64,000 bases of DNA from Chryseobacterium sp. FH1 (lineage in GTDB: Bacteria > Bacteroidota > Bacteroidia > Flavobacteriales > Weeksellaceae): assembly GCF_000735135.1 (NCBI RefSeq), contig NZ_JPLZ01000005.1, positions 1 through 64,000 of the forward strand, written 5' to 3'. Positions within the stretch are counted from its first letter, which is position 1, and each line of letters starts with the position of its first letter. A program made the position numbers and the translations under genes. A model generated the notes under the pieces. The model searched no databases. It was not told where the DNA came from and saw only the letters and a program-made list of their open reading frames with translations. Below are positions 44,898 to 53,478 of this stretch, piece after piece.

Positions 44898-44905
44898 CAA
44901 AATTA
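44898..44905 (-). promoter_or_regulatory. -7 box of uvrA
   Basis: On the minus strand TAATTTTG matches TAnnTTTG, 17 bases before the ATG at 44880. Confidence 0.5.
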
Positions 44906-44995
44906 CGGAAAATTATATCGAATTGGAATATGATTTTGGATTTAAACTATTAAGATTTTCTTAATGAATTTAGCGACTTAACTCAGGCTAATCTC

Positions 44996-45003
44996 TATAT
45001 TTG
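44996..45003 (+). promoter_or_regulatory. -7 box of the BtuB-like receptor gene
   Basis: TATATTTG matches TAnnTTTG and ends 28 bases before the ATG at 45032. Confidence 0.5.
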
Positions 45004-45031
45004 CGCCCGATTATCTGAAAGGAAATAAACT

Positions 45032-46831
45032 ATGAAGAGAATAATTGTGGCTTTGTCGTTTGTCGTTTTGTCAATCAATGGATTTGCGCAGAACAAAGAA
45101 AACGAAATCGATGAGGTGAATTTGCAGGGTCGATTTTTATCGATTCCTTATAATGATGTGAACGAAAATGTGACGGTCATCACCAAGCAACAAATCCAAA
45201 ACAGTCCTGCGACAAGCATCGATGAATTGTTGCAATTCCACTCGGGGCTGGATATCAAAAGGCGAGGTTCGAATGGTGTTCAGAGTGATATTACGATTCG
45301 GGGAAGTTCGTTTGAGCAGGTTTTGATTTTGGTGAATGGCATCAGGATGAATGATTCGCAGACTGGTCATAATACCTTCAATCTTCCGTTTGATATTTCG
45401 GCGGTGGAAAGGGTGGAGATTATGAAAGGGTCGTCGGCAAAACTATATGGACAGAATGTTTACGCGGGTGTAATCAACATCGTCACCAAATCATCTTCCG
45501 AAGAACAAGTGACGATAAAAGCGCAAGGCGGTGATTTCAAAACTTATGATTTGTCAGCTTCTGCGACATTTGGTTCGGAGAACTTTACGAATCTTTTTAC
45601 GATTAGCAATGGTGCTTCGGATGGTTACCGCTACAATACAGATTATCAACTCAGAAACTTTTTTTATCAAAATAAATTAAAGCTGAATGATGGAAGTCTG
45701 AGTCTTCAAGCTGGTTTTTCTGAGAAGAAATTTGGAGCCAATGGATTTTACGCATCGCCAACCGCCATCAATCAATATGAGGAAACACAGGCTTCTGTGG
45801 TAAGTTTACAGTATGAGCAAAGGTTTGATAAATTGTCTGTGAACTCAAGTGTTTATTGGCGGAGAGGGCAGGATATGTATCTTTTTATCCGTCAAAATCC
45901 GGCGTATTACAGAAATATGCACATCGGAAATAACGTTGGCGGAACGGTAAATGCGACTTACGAATCATCGCTTGGAACCACGGGAATTGGCGTAGATTAC
46001 AGGAAGGAATTTCTTGCGAGCAGTAATTTGGGCGACAGAGAGCGGGATGTGACGCAGGTGTTTTTTGACCACCAGTTCAAATTCTTCAATCAAAAACTGG
46101 AAGTCAATCCTGGCGCGAGTTGGGCGAATTATTCGGGGCAGAATTTCTTCTACCCGGGAATGGATGTCGGTTATATTTTTAATTCTAATCATAAAGTTTT
46201 TGGAGCGTTTTCCAAAGGTTTCAGGATTCCGACTTTCACCGATTTATATTACGTAAGTCCGGCGGAAATTGGAAATCCAAACTTGGTTCCTGAAAGTGCT
46301 ATCTCATCAGAATTAGGCTATAGATTCCAGAATGAAAAAATATTGGCGAAAGTCAGCGGTTTTATCCGAAATACCAACAATGGCATCGATTGGTTGAAAG
46401 AAACGCCTGAAAGTCCTTGGAAGGCGGAAAATGTTGGAGAAATTCACCTCAAAGGTTTCGAAACTGAATTTAAACATCAATTGTTCTCATTCCTTAATTA
46501 TCGTCTGGGCTACACTTATCTTGACAATCAATATAAAAATAAGGAACTTTCCAGATACGCTTTGCAGAATTTGAGACATCAGTTTGTAGCGCAGGTCGAT
46601 GTGAAGCTTTTGAAATATTTCAGTAATCAATTGATTTATAAATATTCGGAACGTGTGAATCTTGGCAGTTATAATGTTCTTGATGAGCAAATCAATTTCC
46701 GATACAAAGACCTTAATTTTTATGTCTTAATCAACAACCTGACGAATACAAAATATGTGGAAACAAACTTGGTTCCAATGCCTGGAAGGTGGTTTCACAT
46801 TGGATTTACGTATCAAATTAAGATGAATTAG
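45032..46831 (+). CDS. TonB-dependent outer-membrane receptor (BtuB-like)
   Basis: A 599-residue receptor with signal peptide MKRIIVALSFVVLSINGFAQ. The plug is clear: NENVTVITKQQIQNSPATSIDELLQFHSGLDIKRRG, SDITIRGSSFEQVLILVNGIRMND and AVERVEIMKGSSAKLYGQNVYAGVINIVTK. The barrel ends with a typical C-terminal strand (GRWFHIGFTYQIKMN). The length is that of vitamin B12 (BtuB) and siderophore receptors, shorter than SusC-type. The roughly 150-base upstream region is too short and unstructured for a cobalamin riboswitch, so the ligand is not identified. Confidence 0.9.
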   Translation: MKRIIVALSFVVLSINGFAQNKENEIDEVNLQGRFLSIPYNDVNENVTVITKQQIQNSPATSIDELLQFHSGLDIKRRGSNGVQSDITIRGSSFEQVLILVNGIRMNDSQTGHNTFNLPFDISAVERVEIMKGSSAKLYGQNVYAGVINIVTKSSSEEQVTIKAQGGDFKTYDLSASATFGSENFTNLFTISNGASDGYRYNTDYQLRNFFYQNKLKLNDGSLSLQAGFSEKKFGANGFYASPTAINQYEETQASVVSLQYEQRFDKLSVNSSVYWRRGQDMYLFIRQNPAYYRNMHIGNNVGGTVNATYESSLGTTGIGVDYRKEFLASSNLGDRERDVTQVFFDHQFKFFNQKLEVNPGASWANYSGQNFFYPGMDVGYIFNSNHKVFGAFSKGFRIPTFTDLYYVSPAEIGNPNLVPESAISSELGYRFQNEKILAKVSGFIRNTNNGIDWLKETPESPWKAENVGEIHLKGFETEFKHQLFSFLNYRLGYTYLDNQYKNKELSRYALQNLRHQFVAQVDVKLLKYFSNQLIYKYSERVNLGSYNVLDEQINFRYKDLNFYVLINNLTNTKYVETNLVPMPGRWFHIGFTYQIKMN

Positions 46832-46918
46832 TTTAACACAAAGACACAAGGTTCTTTTATTTGAATGCTGTTTTAAGACACAAGAAAAATTAAAATTTTT
46901 CAATTATTGAAAATAATT

Positions 46919-46977
46919 CTTTGTGCCTTAAAACGGTTTTTATAAATCAATTCTTCGTGCCTTTGTGTTTATCTCTC
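46919..46977. repeat. TTTGTGCC intergenic repeat, copy 2
   Basis: CTTTGTGCCTTAAAA ... GTGCCTTTGTGTT ... CTCTC, matching the copy at 36299-36358; a further partial inverted word ACACAAAGACACAAGG lies at about 46837. It fills the gap before prmA. Confidence 0.6.
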
Positions 46978-47002
46978 ATTTCCTTTAAAATTTAAAATAA
47001 CC

Positions 47003-47010
47003 TAAATTTG
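47003..47010 (+). promoter_or_regulatory. -7 box of prmA
   Basis: TAAATTTG matches TAnnTTTG and ends 14 bases before the prmA ATG, predicting a leader of only a few bases. Confidence 0.5.
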
Positions 47011-47024
47011 CAAAAAATTAAAAA

Positions 47025-47852
47025 ATGGCAGTTTATCTGGAATTCAATTTTAAAATAAAACCTCTCCAACCTTGGAACGAAATATTAATGGCGGAACTGA
47101 TAGAAATCGGTTTTGACAGCTTCACGGAAGAATATGACGGCATCCTCGGCTATATTCAAAAAGACCTTTTCAATGAAGAAGAATTGAAAAATATCTATCT
47201 CCTTCAAAATGATGAGGTCGAGATTTCTTACACCTACGAAGAAATGCCGAACATCAATTGGAATGAGGAATGGGAAAAGAATTTCTCACCCATCAATGTG
47301 GAAGATAAAGTCTTAATCCGAGCCGAATTCCACGACTCCGACCCAAATATGCACGAGATTGTGATTCAGCCGAAAATGTCTTTCGGAACCGGTCATCATC
47401 CTACGACGCACCTGATGATTCAGCAAATGCTGGATATGGATTTGGCGGACAAAAAAGTACTTGATATGGGTTGCGGAACCTCGGTGTTGGCCATCTTCGC
47501 AAAACAAAAAGGAGCGGGCAGAACCGTTGCCATCGACATCGACGAATGGTCTGTGGAAAATTCCAAAGAAAATGCAGTACGTAATAACGTAGAACTGGAC
47601 ATCGAGTTGGGAACCGCTGACAATCTTGGGAAAGAAAAATTCGAAATCATCTTGGCAAATATCAACAGAAATATTTTGATTTCTGACATCCCGACGTATG
47701 TTTCCGTTTTGGAAGACGGCGGAAAACTACTGTTGTCCGGACTTTGCTTCTTCGATGTGGACGATATTCTGGAAGTTTGCACAGAGCAAAATCTGAAGCT
47801 TGAAAAGAAAATCCAGAGAGAAGAGTGGGTTTCTCTGTTGTTGAGTAAGTGA
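47025..47852 (+). CDS. prmA: Ribosomal protein L11 methyltransferase
   Basis: PrmA methylates lysines of ribosomal protein L11 using S-adenosylmethionine. The 275-residue product has the small N-terminal substrate domain, the linker NINWNEEWEKNFSPI, KMSFGTGHHPTT before the Rossmann domain, the SAM loop VLDMGCGTSVLAI, AIDIDEWSVENSKENA, and the LANINRNIL motif IV. The length is normal. It has a very close -7 box and a perfect bidirectional terminator. Confidence 0.95.
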   Translation: MAVYLEFNFKIKPLQPWNEILMAELIEIGFDSFTEEYDGILGYIQKDLFNEEELKNIYLLQNDEVEISYTYEEMPNINWNEEWEKNFSPINVEDKVLIRAEFHDSDPNMHEIVIQPKMSFGTGHHPTTHLMIQQMLDMDLADKKVLDMGCGTSVLAIFAKQKGAGRTVAIDIDEWSVENSKENAVRNNVELDIELGTADNLGKEKFEIILANINRNILISDIPTYVSVLEDGGKLLLSGLCFFDVDDILEVCTEQNLKLEKKIQREEWVSLLLSK

Positions 47853-47860
47853 TAAAATTA

Positions 47861-47892
47861 AAAAACCTCGAAATTATTTTCGAGGTTTTTTA
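47861..47892. terminator. Bidirectional terminator between prmA and the GNAT gene
   Basis: AAAAAACCTCGAAA (47861-47874) and its exact complement (47879-47892) form a perfect 14-bp stem with loop TTAT; A6 and T6 arms suit both convergent genes. Confidence 0.92.
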
Positions 47893-47916
47893 ATGAAATT
47901 TTTTAAAATTATAGAG

Positions 47917-48465
47917 CTAATATTTTCTTAAGTCCGTTTCTAAAATAGCATATCCATAATTATCCGACCAACCAGATTTTAAAGGTAATAGTTGTCTCGT
48001 GTGTGCTTCTCTCAACATCCCCACTTTTTCTAAAACGCTGAATGAACCAATATTATCAACCGCACAACCAGCTTCAATCCTATGAAGCTTCAAGTCTTCA
48101 AAACCGAAATCAATTATTTTTCTAAGGCTTTCTGTTGCATAACCTTTATTCCAAAATTTGTAATCAAATTGAAACCAAACTTCGGCATTCTTATAATTTT
48201 CCTTTCCTAAATGCAATCCAATTAATCCGATGAATTTTTCGTCATTGATCAATTCAACAGCAAATGTAAAATGCTTGGTGTTTTCCTTATTGTTTTCCGC
48301 AATCCATTTTTCAACATCAATTTTTGTTTCATTAATGTCACTCGGGGATTTCGAAGTATTGAATTTCGAAGTTTGTTCTAAAGATTGTAGTTCAAAAACG
48401 TTTTCAGTATCGTTTTCAGAAATCGGTCTTAAACTTAATCTTTCAGTTTTTAAAATAGTTTTCAT
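47917..48465 (-). CDS. GNAT family N-acetyltransferase (RimJ/RimL type)
   Basis: A 182-residue acetyltransferase with the RimJ/RimL layout: TERLSLRPISENDTENVFEL at the start, FIGLIGLHLGKENYKNAEVWFQFD, then the acetyl-CoA part NKGYATESLRKIIDFGFEDLKLHRIEAGCAVDNIGSFSVLEKVGM. The substrate may be a protein N-terminus or a small molecule; it cannot be told. It starts one base after the stop of the amidase gene, so the two form an operon. Confidence 0.9.
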   Translation of the reverse strand: MKTILKTERLSLRPISENDTENVFELQSLEQTSKFNTSKSPSDINETKIDVEKWIAENNKENTKHFTFAVELINDEKFIGLIGLHLGKENYKNAEVWFQFDYKFWNKGYATESLRKIIDFGFEDLKLHRIEAGCAVDNIGSFSVLEKVGMLREAHTRQLLPLKSGWSDNYGYAILETDLRKY

Positions 48466-48466
48466 C

Positions 48467-49474
48467 TTACTTCTGCGGATACTTCTGAATCAAAGCCTGC
48501 AAAATTGCAAAAGTCTCCGCATCCATAATCCCACTGTAATTCATCGGTCGGAAGTGGAATTGGAAAGCCTCTATTGTTTGCTTCGTAGCCTTGTCCCAAA
48601 CGCCATTCACGCTCAATGCATAACCAAACTGAGACAGCTGTTGTTGAACTCTGGAAACAAATTCCGGATTATTATATTGTAAAGTAATTTCGTTTGTTGT
48701 TAAGATTTGATTGAGGAAAGTCTGTTTCGAGGTTTCGTCGTACCACATCCCGATTTGATATTCGTCGTACAATCGTTTCCAAGGGAAGAGTGGACCTGGA
48801 TCTTGTTTTCTTGTTGGTGCAATATCAGAATGAGCCAAGATATTAGTCGGCGGAATGTTGTATCTCACTACAAGATCATTTACCAAAGCTCCAACTTTTT
48901 TGATTTGCTCCTCAGGAAAGGGCGTGAAAACTCTGTAACCAGTAGAATCTGTCTTGTAACCCAAATTCACTATTTCAATTCCAATCGAAGTATCGTTTAG
49001 ATTCTGATCTTTTCTCCAATTGCTGACACCGGCGTGGTAAGACCTTTTGTTTTCATCTACCAATTGATAGATTTCCTTGTCAGGCAGAGTATTCACAAGA
49101 TAATGCGCACTGACGCCTTGCTGCGTGAGAACGGTGATGGATTTTTCATCATCTAATACTGTATAGTGTAAAATCACATAACGTTGACGGAAATTCTGAC
49201 CGATAGATGGGAAATAATTTTTCGTCACTTTGTATCCCGACGGATTTGCGCTGACAATAGAACCGTAACTCACCGTGTTGTCATTTTTTGTAATATCCGC
49301 GATGTTGACTTTGTAATAGTCGCCTTCATCTTGTTTGATTTGCGGTTTTTTTATAGGAATGACGGCTACCGGAGTAGTAGATTTGATGGGTGTTTTACTT
49401 TTTACCGTTTTTTGTTGTGAGCCACAAGAAATGATTAGTATTCCTAAAGTTGTGAGATATAATGAATTACGCAT
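48467..49474 (-). CDS. N-acetylmuramoyl-L-alanine amidase lipoprotein with peptidoglycan-binding domain
   Basis: A 335-residue envelope enzyme that cuts the bond between muramic acid and the stem peptide. Signal peptide with lipobox IISC (Cys17); a Lys/Thr-rich linker; an Amidase_2 domain with VILHYTVLDDEKS (zinc His), SIGIEIVNLG and ILAHSDIAPTRKQDPGPLFPW (second zinc His, catalytic Asp/Lys region); and a C-terminal PG-binding domain (VQQQLSQFGYALSVNGVWDK, then TIEAFQFHF). Such AmpD-like, lipid-anchored amidases work in cell-wall recycling or remodelling. Confidence 0.9.
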   Translation of the reverse strand: MRNSLYLTTLGILIISCGSQQKTVKSKTPIKSTTPVAVIPIKKPQIKQDEGDYYKVNIADITKNDNTVSYGSIVSANPSGYKVTKNYFPSIGQNFRQRYVILHYTVLDDEKSITVLTQQGVSAHYLVNTLPDKEIYQLVDENKRSYHAGVSNWRKDQNLNDTSIGIEIVNLGYKTDSTGYRVFTPFPEEQIKKVGALVNDLVVRYNIPPTNILAHSDIAPTRKQDPGPLFPWKRLYDEYQIGMWYDETSKQTFLNQILTTNEITLQYNNPEFVSRVQQQLSQFGYALSVNGVWDKATKQTIEAFQFHFRPMNYSGIMDAETFAILQALIQKYPQK

Positions 49475-49532
49475 TGTTGTTGGTTTTGTGTTTAAATTTC
49501 ATTCAAAAATATGAAAAAAAATGAATAAAAAG

Positions 49533-49565
49533 TTTTGGTAGATATAGAAAACTCTCCTATATTTG
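49533..49565 (+). promoter_or_regulatory. Promoter of the tRNA cluster
   Basis: A complete Bacteroidetes-type promoter: TTTTG (49533-49537), 20 bases, then TATATTTG (49558-49565), followed 45 bases later by tRNA-Ser. Confidence 0.68.
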
Positions 49566-49609
49566 CACTCGCAATAAGGGAATAGACGAATATACTTATT
49601 TATTGCTAA

Positions 49610-49696
49610 GGAGAGTTGCCTGAGAGGCCGAAAGGACTTGTTTGCTAAACAAGCGAACTGGAAACGGTTCCAAGGGTTCGAATCCCTTACTCTCCG
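49610..49696 (+). tRNA. tRNA-Ser (GCT)
   Basis: GGAGAGT/ACTCTCC acceptor stem, anticodon loop TTGCTAA inside CTTGT/ACAAG giving anticodon GCT, a long class II variable arm, and the T-loop GGTTCGAATCC. CCA is not encoded. It is the first gene of the tRNA cluster. Confidence 0.93.
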
Positions 49697-49716
49697 CAAC
49701 TACAAGATGACTTACT

Positions 49717-49791
49717 CGGGGCGTAGCGTAGTCCGGTCATCGCGCCTGGTTTGGGACCAGGAGGTCGCAGGTTCGAATCCTGCCGCCCCGA
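49717..49791 (+). tRNA. tRNA-Pro (TGG)
   Basis: CGGGGCG/CGCCCCG acceptor stem, anticodon loop TTTGGGA in CCTGG/CCAGG giving anticodon TGG, and T-loop GGTTCGAATCC. CCA is not encoded. It follows tRNA-Ser by 20 bases. Confidence 0.93.
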
Positions 49792-49824
49792 CAATTTTTA
49801 GTAATTTTCGAAAAAATTACAAAT

Positions 49825-50246
<422 letters not shown>

Positions 50247-50365
50247 CTAGGACCTCACAATTTATTATGGTCTTTTTTGTTTGATATGTTCCAAGTTTAA
50301 TATTCTAGATTTGACGGGTTCAATTTATTTTTTTGTTTTATTTTCGCTGAAAATTTGTTTGCAGT

Positions 50366-51013
50366 ATGTGGAAGTTTATCAAAAGGCTGATTTTTACAAT
50401 CATCATCGCTAATATACTTTTTGTGATTTTTGGAATCTTTTTCAATCCGCCGATCACTTGGACACAGTTGGGGAGCGTTTTCAAATACGGAAAATTGCAA
50501 CGCGATTACATCTCATACGACGATATGGGAACCAATATCAAAAAAGCTGTTCTAGCTTCCGAAGATCAAGCGTTTTTCAACCACAATGGTTTCGATTTCA
50601 AACAAATTGAAAAAGCGATGAAAAAGAATGATAAGAAGGGAAAAGTTGTGCGAGGTGGGAGCACGGTTTCTCAGCAAACTGCAAAAAATGTTTTTCTTTG
50701 GCAGGGTAGAAGCTGGTTGCGAAAAGGCCTTGAAGCGATTTATACATTCATCATCGAAAAAATTTGGGGCAAGGATATTATTCTGGAGAGATATCTTAAT
50801 GTGATCGAAATGGGTCAGGGTGTTTTCGGGATTGAGGCTGCTGCGCAATATTATTACAACAAGCCTGCAAAAGATTTGACCAAAAGTGAAGCGGCGTGGA
50901 TTGCCACAGTTTTGCCAAATCCCAAAAAGTACGATCCAAAAAAACCGAGTGCGTACCTCAATAAAAAACACAATTGGATCTTGAGACAGATGAATAACAT
51001 TGTTCTGAAATGA
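50366..51013 (+). CDS. mtgA: Monofunctional peptidoglycan glycosyltransferase
   Basis: MtgA polymerises lipid II into glycan strands. The 215-residue product has an N-terminal membrane anchor (7-26) and the GT51 domain: SEDQAFFNHNGFD with catalytic Glu66, GGSTVSQQTAKNVFLWQGR, KIWGKDIILERYLNVIEMGQGVFGIEAAAQYYYNKPA, and ATVLPNPKKYDP. No transpeptidase domain follows. It is followed 16 bases later by the Gcr-family gene and probably shares a transcript with it. Confidence 0.95.
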   Translation: MWKFIKRLIFTIIIANILFVIFGIFFNPPITWTQLGSVFKYGKLQRDYISYDDMGTNIKKAVLASEDQAFFNHNGFDFKQIEKAMKKNDKKGKVVRGGSTVSQQTAKNVFLWQGRSWLRKGLEAIYTFIIEKIWGKDIILERYLNVIEMGQGVFGIEAAAQYYYNKPAKDLTKSEAAWIATVLPNPKKYDPKKPSAYLNKKHNWILRQMNNIVLK

Positions 51014-51029
51014 TTACTTTTGTGCTAAG

Positions 51030-53057
51030 ATGGCGATTAGATTAATAAAAAAAGACAGTTTCAGTACTATTTTAAAAAAATATTTTAGTACAAAAAATGA
51101 TACTTTGTCTTTGGAACCTTTGTCGGAAATTATCAGCAGTCTCAAGCGAGAAGAGTTGGGTGTTTTTACCGCCTATCTGAAAGATAATCATAAGATTAAG
51201 GGCAATCTTGTCTTCTACATTCACAACATTTTCAAAGATAAGCCTTTCAATCTTTCTTTGACGGAAGCTGATATTTTGTCAGAAAACGCCTTTTATCCAG
51301 AATTCAAAAAACGCCTTCTTAATAAGATTTTACCACCGATAGAAAACGAAAATACAATTTGGTATTTGGTTGATAATGTGCTGGTAACACCGAAAAAAGA
51401 TCTTCAGTTTTTTCAAAATTCGCCGGAAGATAAGATGGACGAGTTGTTTCAATTGCTGGAGATTGATAGGTTCATTAGTAATCCGCACGTTAAAACGGAA
51501 TTGCTTTTTTCGCTTAATATATTGGCTTGGCGTGTTATTGGAAATGCGTTGGATGTGGAGGTGATGAAAATGGCACCGGAATATAGGAACTTCGACAATC
51601 CCTTTCTTGCACTTCAAAATGAACTAGATATTCTGAATGCAGAGTTCAAAAACAATCCGGATTTCAAACTCAAATCAACGGATCAAATTTACAAACAGAC
51701 GAGGATTTATCTGGAGCAATGCCTTGAATTTGTGACCATTGCATTTAAGAATTCTTCCAAATACGGAATTTCTGGCAAGACCAATCAATCGCTTCTTAAG
51801 ATCCGTCAGCAGTTGCAAAGGATGGCAGATATTATGAAATTGTTTGTGATAGATGATGAGAGAGATTATTTGATCAATTCCAAACACTTGTTTTTCAATA
51901 TATTAAAATATAAATCCCATAAAAATAACCTTCGCGATCTCGTGTCGGACAGCACAAGATTGATGTCGCATTTGATCACCAATCACACGGCCGAAACTGG
52001 AACACATTACATCACATCCACGCTGAGGTCTTATATGAAAATGTTTTGGAAAGCTTCTGGGGGAGGCGTCATTGTTGGGGCACTTTGTGTTTTGAAGATG
52101 CTTTACAGTTACATTCCGGCAAGTGATTTTGCACACGCATTTTTATTTTCGATGAATTATGCGATGGGATTTGTGATGATTTATCTGATGCATTTTTCAT
52201 TAGCTACGAAACAACCGGCAATGACGGCTGCGACGATGGCAAAAGTTTTGGCGGAAGGTAACGGAAGAAATACTTACATAGAATTTGCGCACGTCGTTTC
52301 ACAGCTGTTCAGGTCTCAGTTTATCGCATTTGTGGGCAATGTTTTGTGGTCGTTTCCTGTCTCGTTGGCGATCATCTATGGATTGGAAATTCTTTTCAAA
52401 CAAAATTTCGCCTTCGAAAAATCTACGAGATTGCTCCACGACTTGAATCCTTTTGATTCCAAAGCTATTTTGCACGCCTGTATTGCTGGGGTTTTTCTCT
52501 TTATTTCGGGCGTCATTTCGGGTAATATCAGTAACAATTCCGTCTTTTATCAAATTCCGAAGAGAATTGCCAAAAATCCCTTTGTCAATTATTTCTTCGG
52601 TCAACGTTTTGCAAAACAACTTTCCGTTTATTATTCCAAAAATTGGGCAGGGATTGTTTCTAATTTCTGGTTTGGAGTTTTCCTTGGCGCCACCGCACCT
52701 GTCGGACTTTTCTTAGGGTTAGATCTTGATATTCGTCACATTACTTTTGCTGCGGGTAATTTTGCGCTTGGGCTTTACGGGAAAGATTTTGTGATTAGTT
52801 CTTACGCATTTTGGATTTCTTTCATCACGGTTTTCATCATTGGATTTTTCAATTTTGCCGTCAGTTTTGGACTGTCTATGTTATTGGCTTTCCGATCGAG
52901 AAAGGTGGAGATGAGTGAAGCAAGAGAGATTTTCAGTGAGATTTTCCGGTATTTTGTAAGAAATCCATTCCGTTTTTTCTTTCCATTAAAATCTAGGCTG
53001 GACGAAAGAAGCAAGCGAATGATAGACGAAATTACTACAGGATCAACAGATCATTGA
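51030..53057 (+). CDS. Gcr family membrane protein (so-called site-specific recombinase)
   Basis: A 675-residue protein of the PF10136-like Gcr family. The N-terminal half is soluble and helical; from about 345 it has several membrane segments (GGGVIVGALCVLKMLYSYIPA, AFLFSMNYAMGFVMIYLMHFSLATKQPAMTAATMAKVL, VGNVLWSFPVSLAIIYGLEIL, ACIAGVFLFISGVISGN and others). The family name reflects an old gonococcal annotation; the membrane topology makes a recombinase role doubtful and the function is unknown. It overlaps the end of the convergent DciA-like gene by 23 bases. Confidence 0.85.
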   Translation: MAIRLIKKDSFSTILKKYFSTKNDTLSLEPLSEIISSLKREELGVFTAYLKDNHKIKGNLVFYIHNIFKDKPFNLSLTEADILSENAFYPEFKKRLLNKILPPIENENTIWYLVDNVLVTPKKDLQFFQNSPEDKMDELFQLLEIDRFISNPHVKTELLFSLNILAWRVIGNALDVEVMKMAPEYRNFDNPFLALQNELDILNAEFKNNPDFKLKSTDQIYKQTRIYLEQCLEFVTIAFKNSSKYGISGKTNQSLLKIRQQLQRMADIMKLFVIDDERDYLINSKHLFFNILKYKSHKNNLRDLVSDSTRLMSHLITNHTAETGTHYITSTLRSYMKMFWKASGGGVIVGALCVLKMLYSYIPASDFAHAFLFSMNYAMGFVMIYLMHFSLATKQPAMTAATMAKVLAEGNGRNTYIEFAHVVSQLFRSQFIAFVGNVLWSFPVSLAIIYGLEILFKQNFAFEKSTRLLHDLNPFDSKAILHACIAGVFLFISGVISGNISNNSVFYQIPKRIAKNPFVNYFFGQRFAKQLSVYYSKNWAGIVSNFWFGVFLGATAPVGLFLGLDLDIRHITFAAGNFALGLYGKDFVISSYAFWISFITVFIIGFFNFAVSFGLSMLLAFRSRKVEMSEAREIFSEIFRYFVRNPFRFFFPLKSRLDERSKRMIDEITTGSTDH

Positions 53058-53331
53058 TTAAGGATTCATCTTTCAAAACTTCACGGAATTTTTTCAGGAA
53101 AAAAGTTTTTCTCAATCGGAAATCGTTTTTCAAAAGTGGAGATTTTATTCTGATGATCAAGACTTGTTCTTTCAGGTTCACGCTCACGATTTCGGCGTAG
53201 AGATCATTGGAAAGATAATCCTCGAGAAAATCCTTGATCTCAAAAGCTTTCAACTTATCCTCAAAACCATAGATTCTCGCAAAGGAATTCACAAGTTCTG
53301 AAGATTGATATTCGCGTTTTTTTCTGGCCAT
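53035..53331 (-). CDS. DciA-like (DUF721) protein
   Basis: A 98-residue protein of the DUF721/DciA type. It has the basic N-terminus, the conserved central part (FLEDYLSNDLYAEIVSVNLKEQVLIIRIKSPLLKNDF) and the final helix with LKDESLINDLLIL. DciA helps load the replicative helicase DnaB in many bacteria; that role is inferred for this short member. It is convergent with, and overlaps, the Gcr-family gene, and is divergent from ychF. Confidence 0.83.
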   Translation of the reverse strand: MARKKREYQSSELVNSFARIYGFEDKLKAFEIKDFLEDYLSNDLYAEIVSVNLKEQVLIIRIKSPLLKNDFRLRKTFFLKKFREVLKDESLINDLLIL

Positions 53332-53395
53332 TTTGGATTCGTTTCCTGATCTTAATTAAGATTGTAAAAGTAGAAAATTCAAACGCAAAAATCAG

Positions 53396-53403
53396 TATAT
53401 TTG
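53396..53403 (+). promoter_or_regulatory. -7 box of ychF
   Basis: TATATTTG matches TAnnTTTG, 75 bases before the ychF ATG; the leader contains the repeated words TTCAATGTTCAAGGTTTAAA and TTCAAAGTTTAAAC. Confidence 0.5.
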
Positions 53404-53478
53404 CAAACTTAAAATTCAATGTTCAAGGTTTAAAATTCAAAGTTTAAACTCAGAACATTAAACCATAAACAAAGAATT

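Noticed and set aside
44881-45031. Cobalamin riboswitch before the BtuB-like receptor
   Set aside because: The region is only about 150 bases between divergent genes, most of it upstream of the -7 box; no B12-box-like sequence is seen.
51030-53057. Site-specific recombinase or mobile element
   Set aside because: The family name is historical; the protein is a multi-pass membrane protein and no attachment sites are present.
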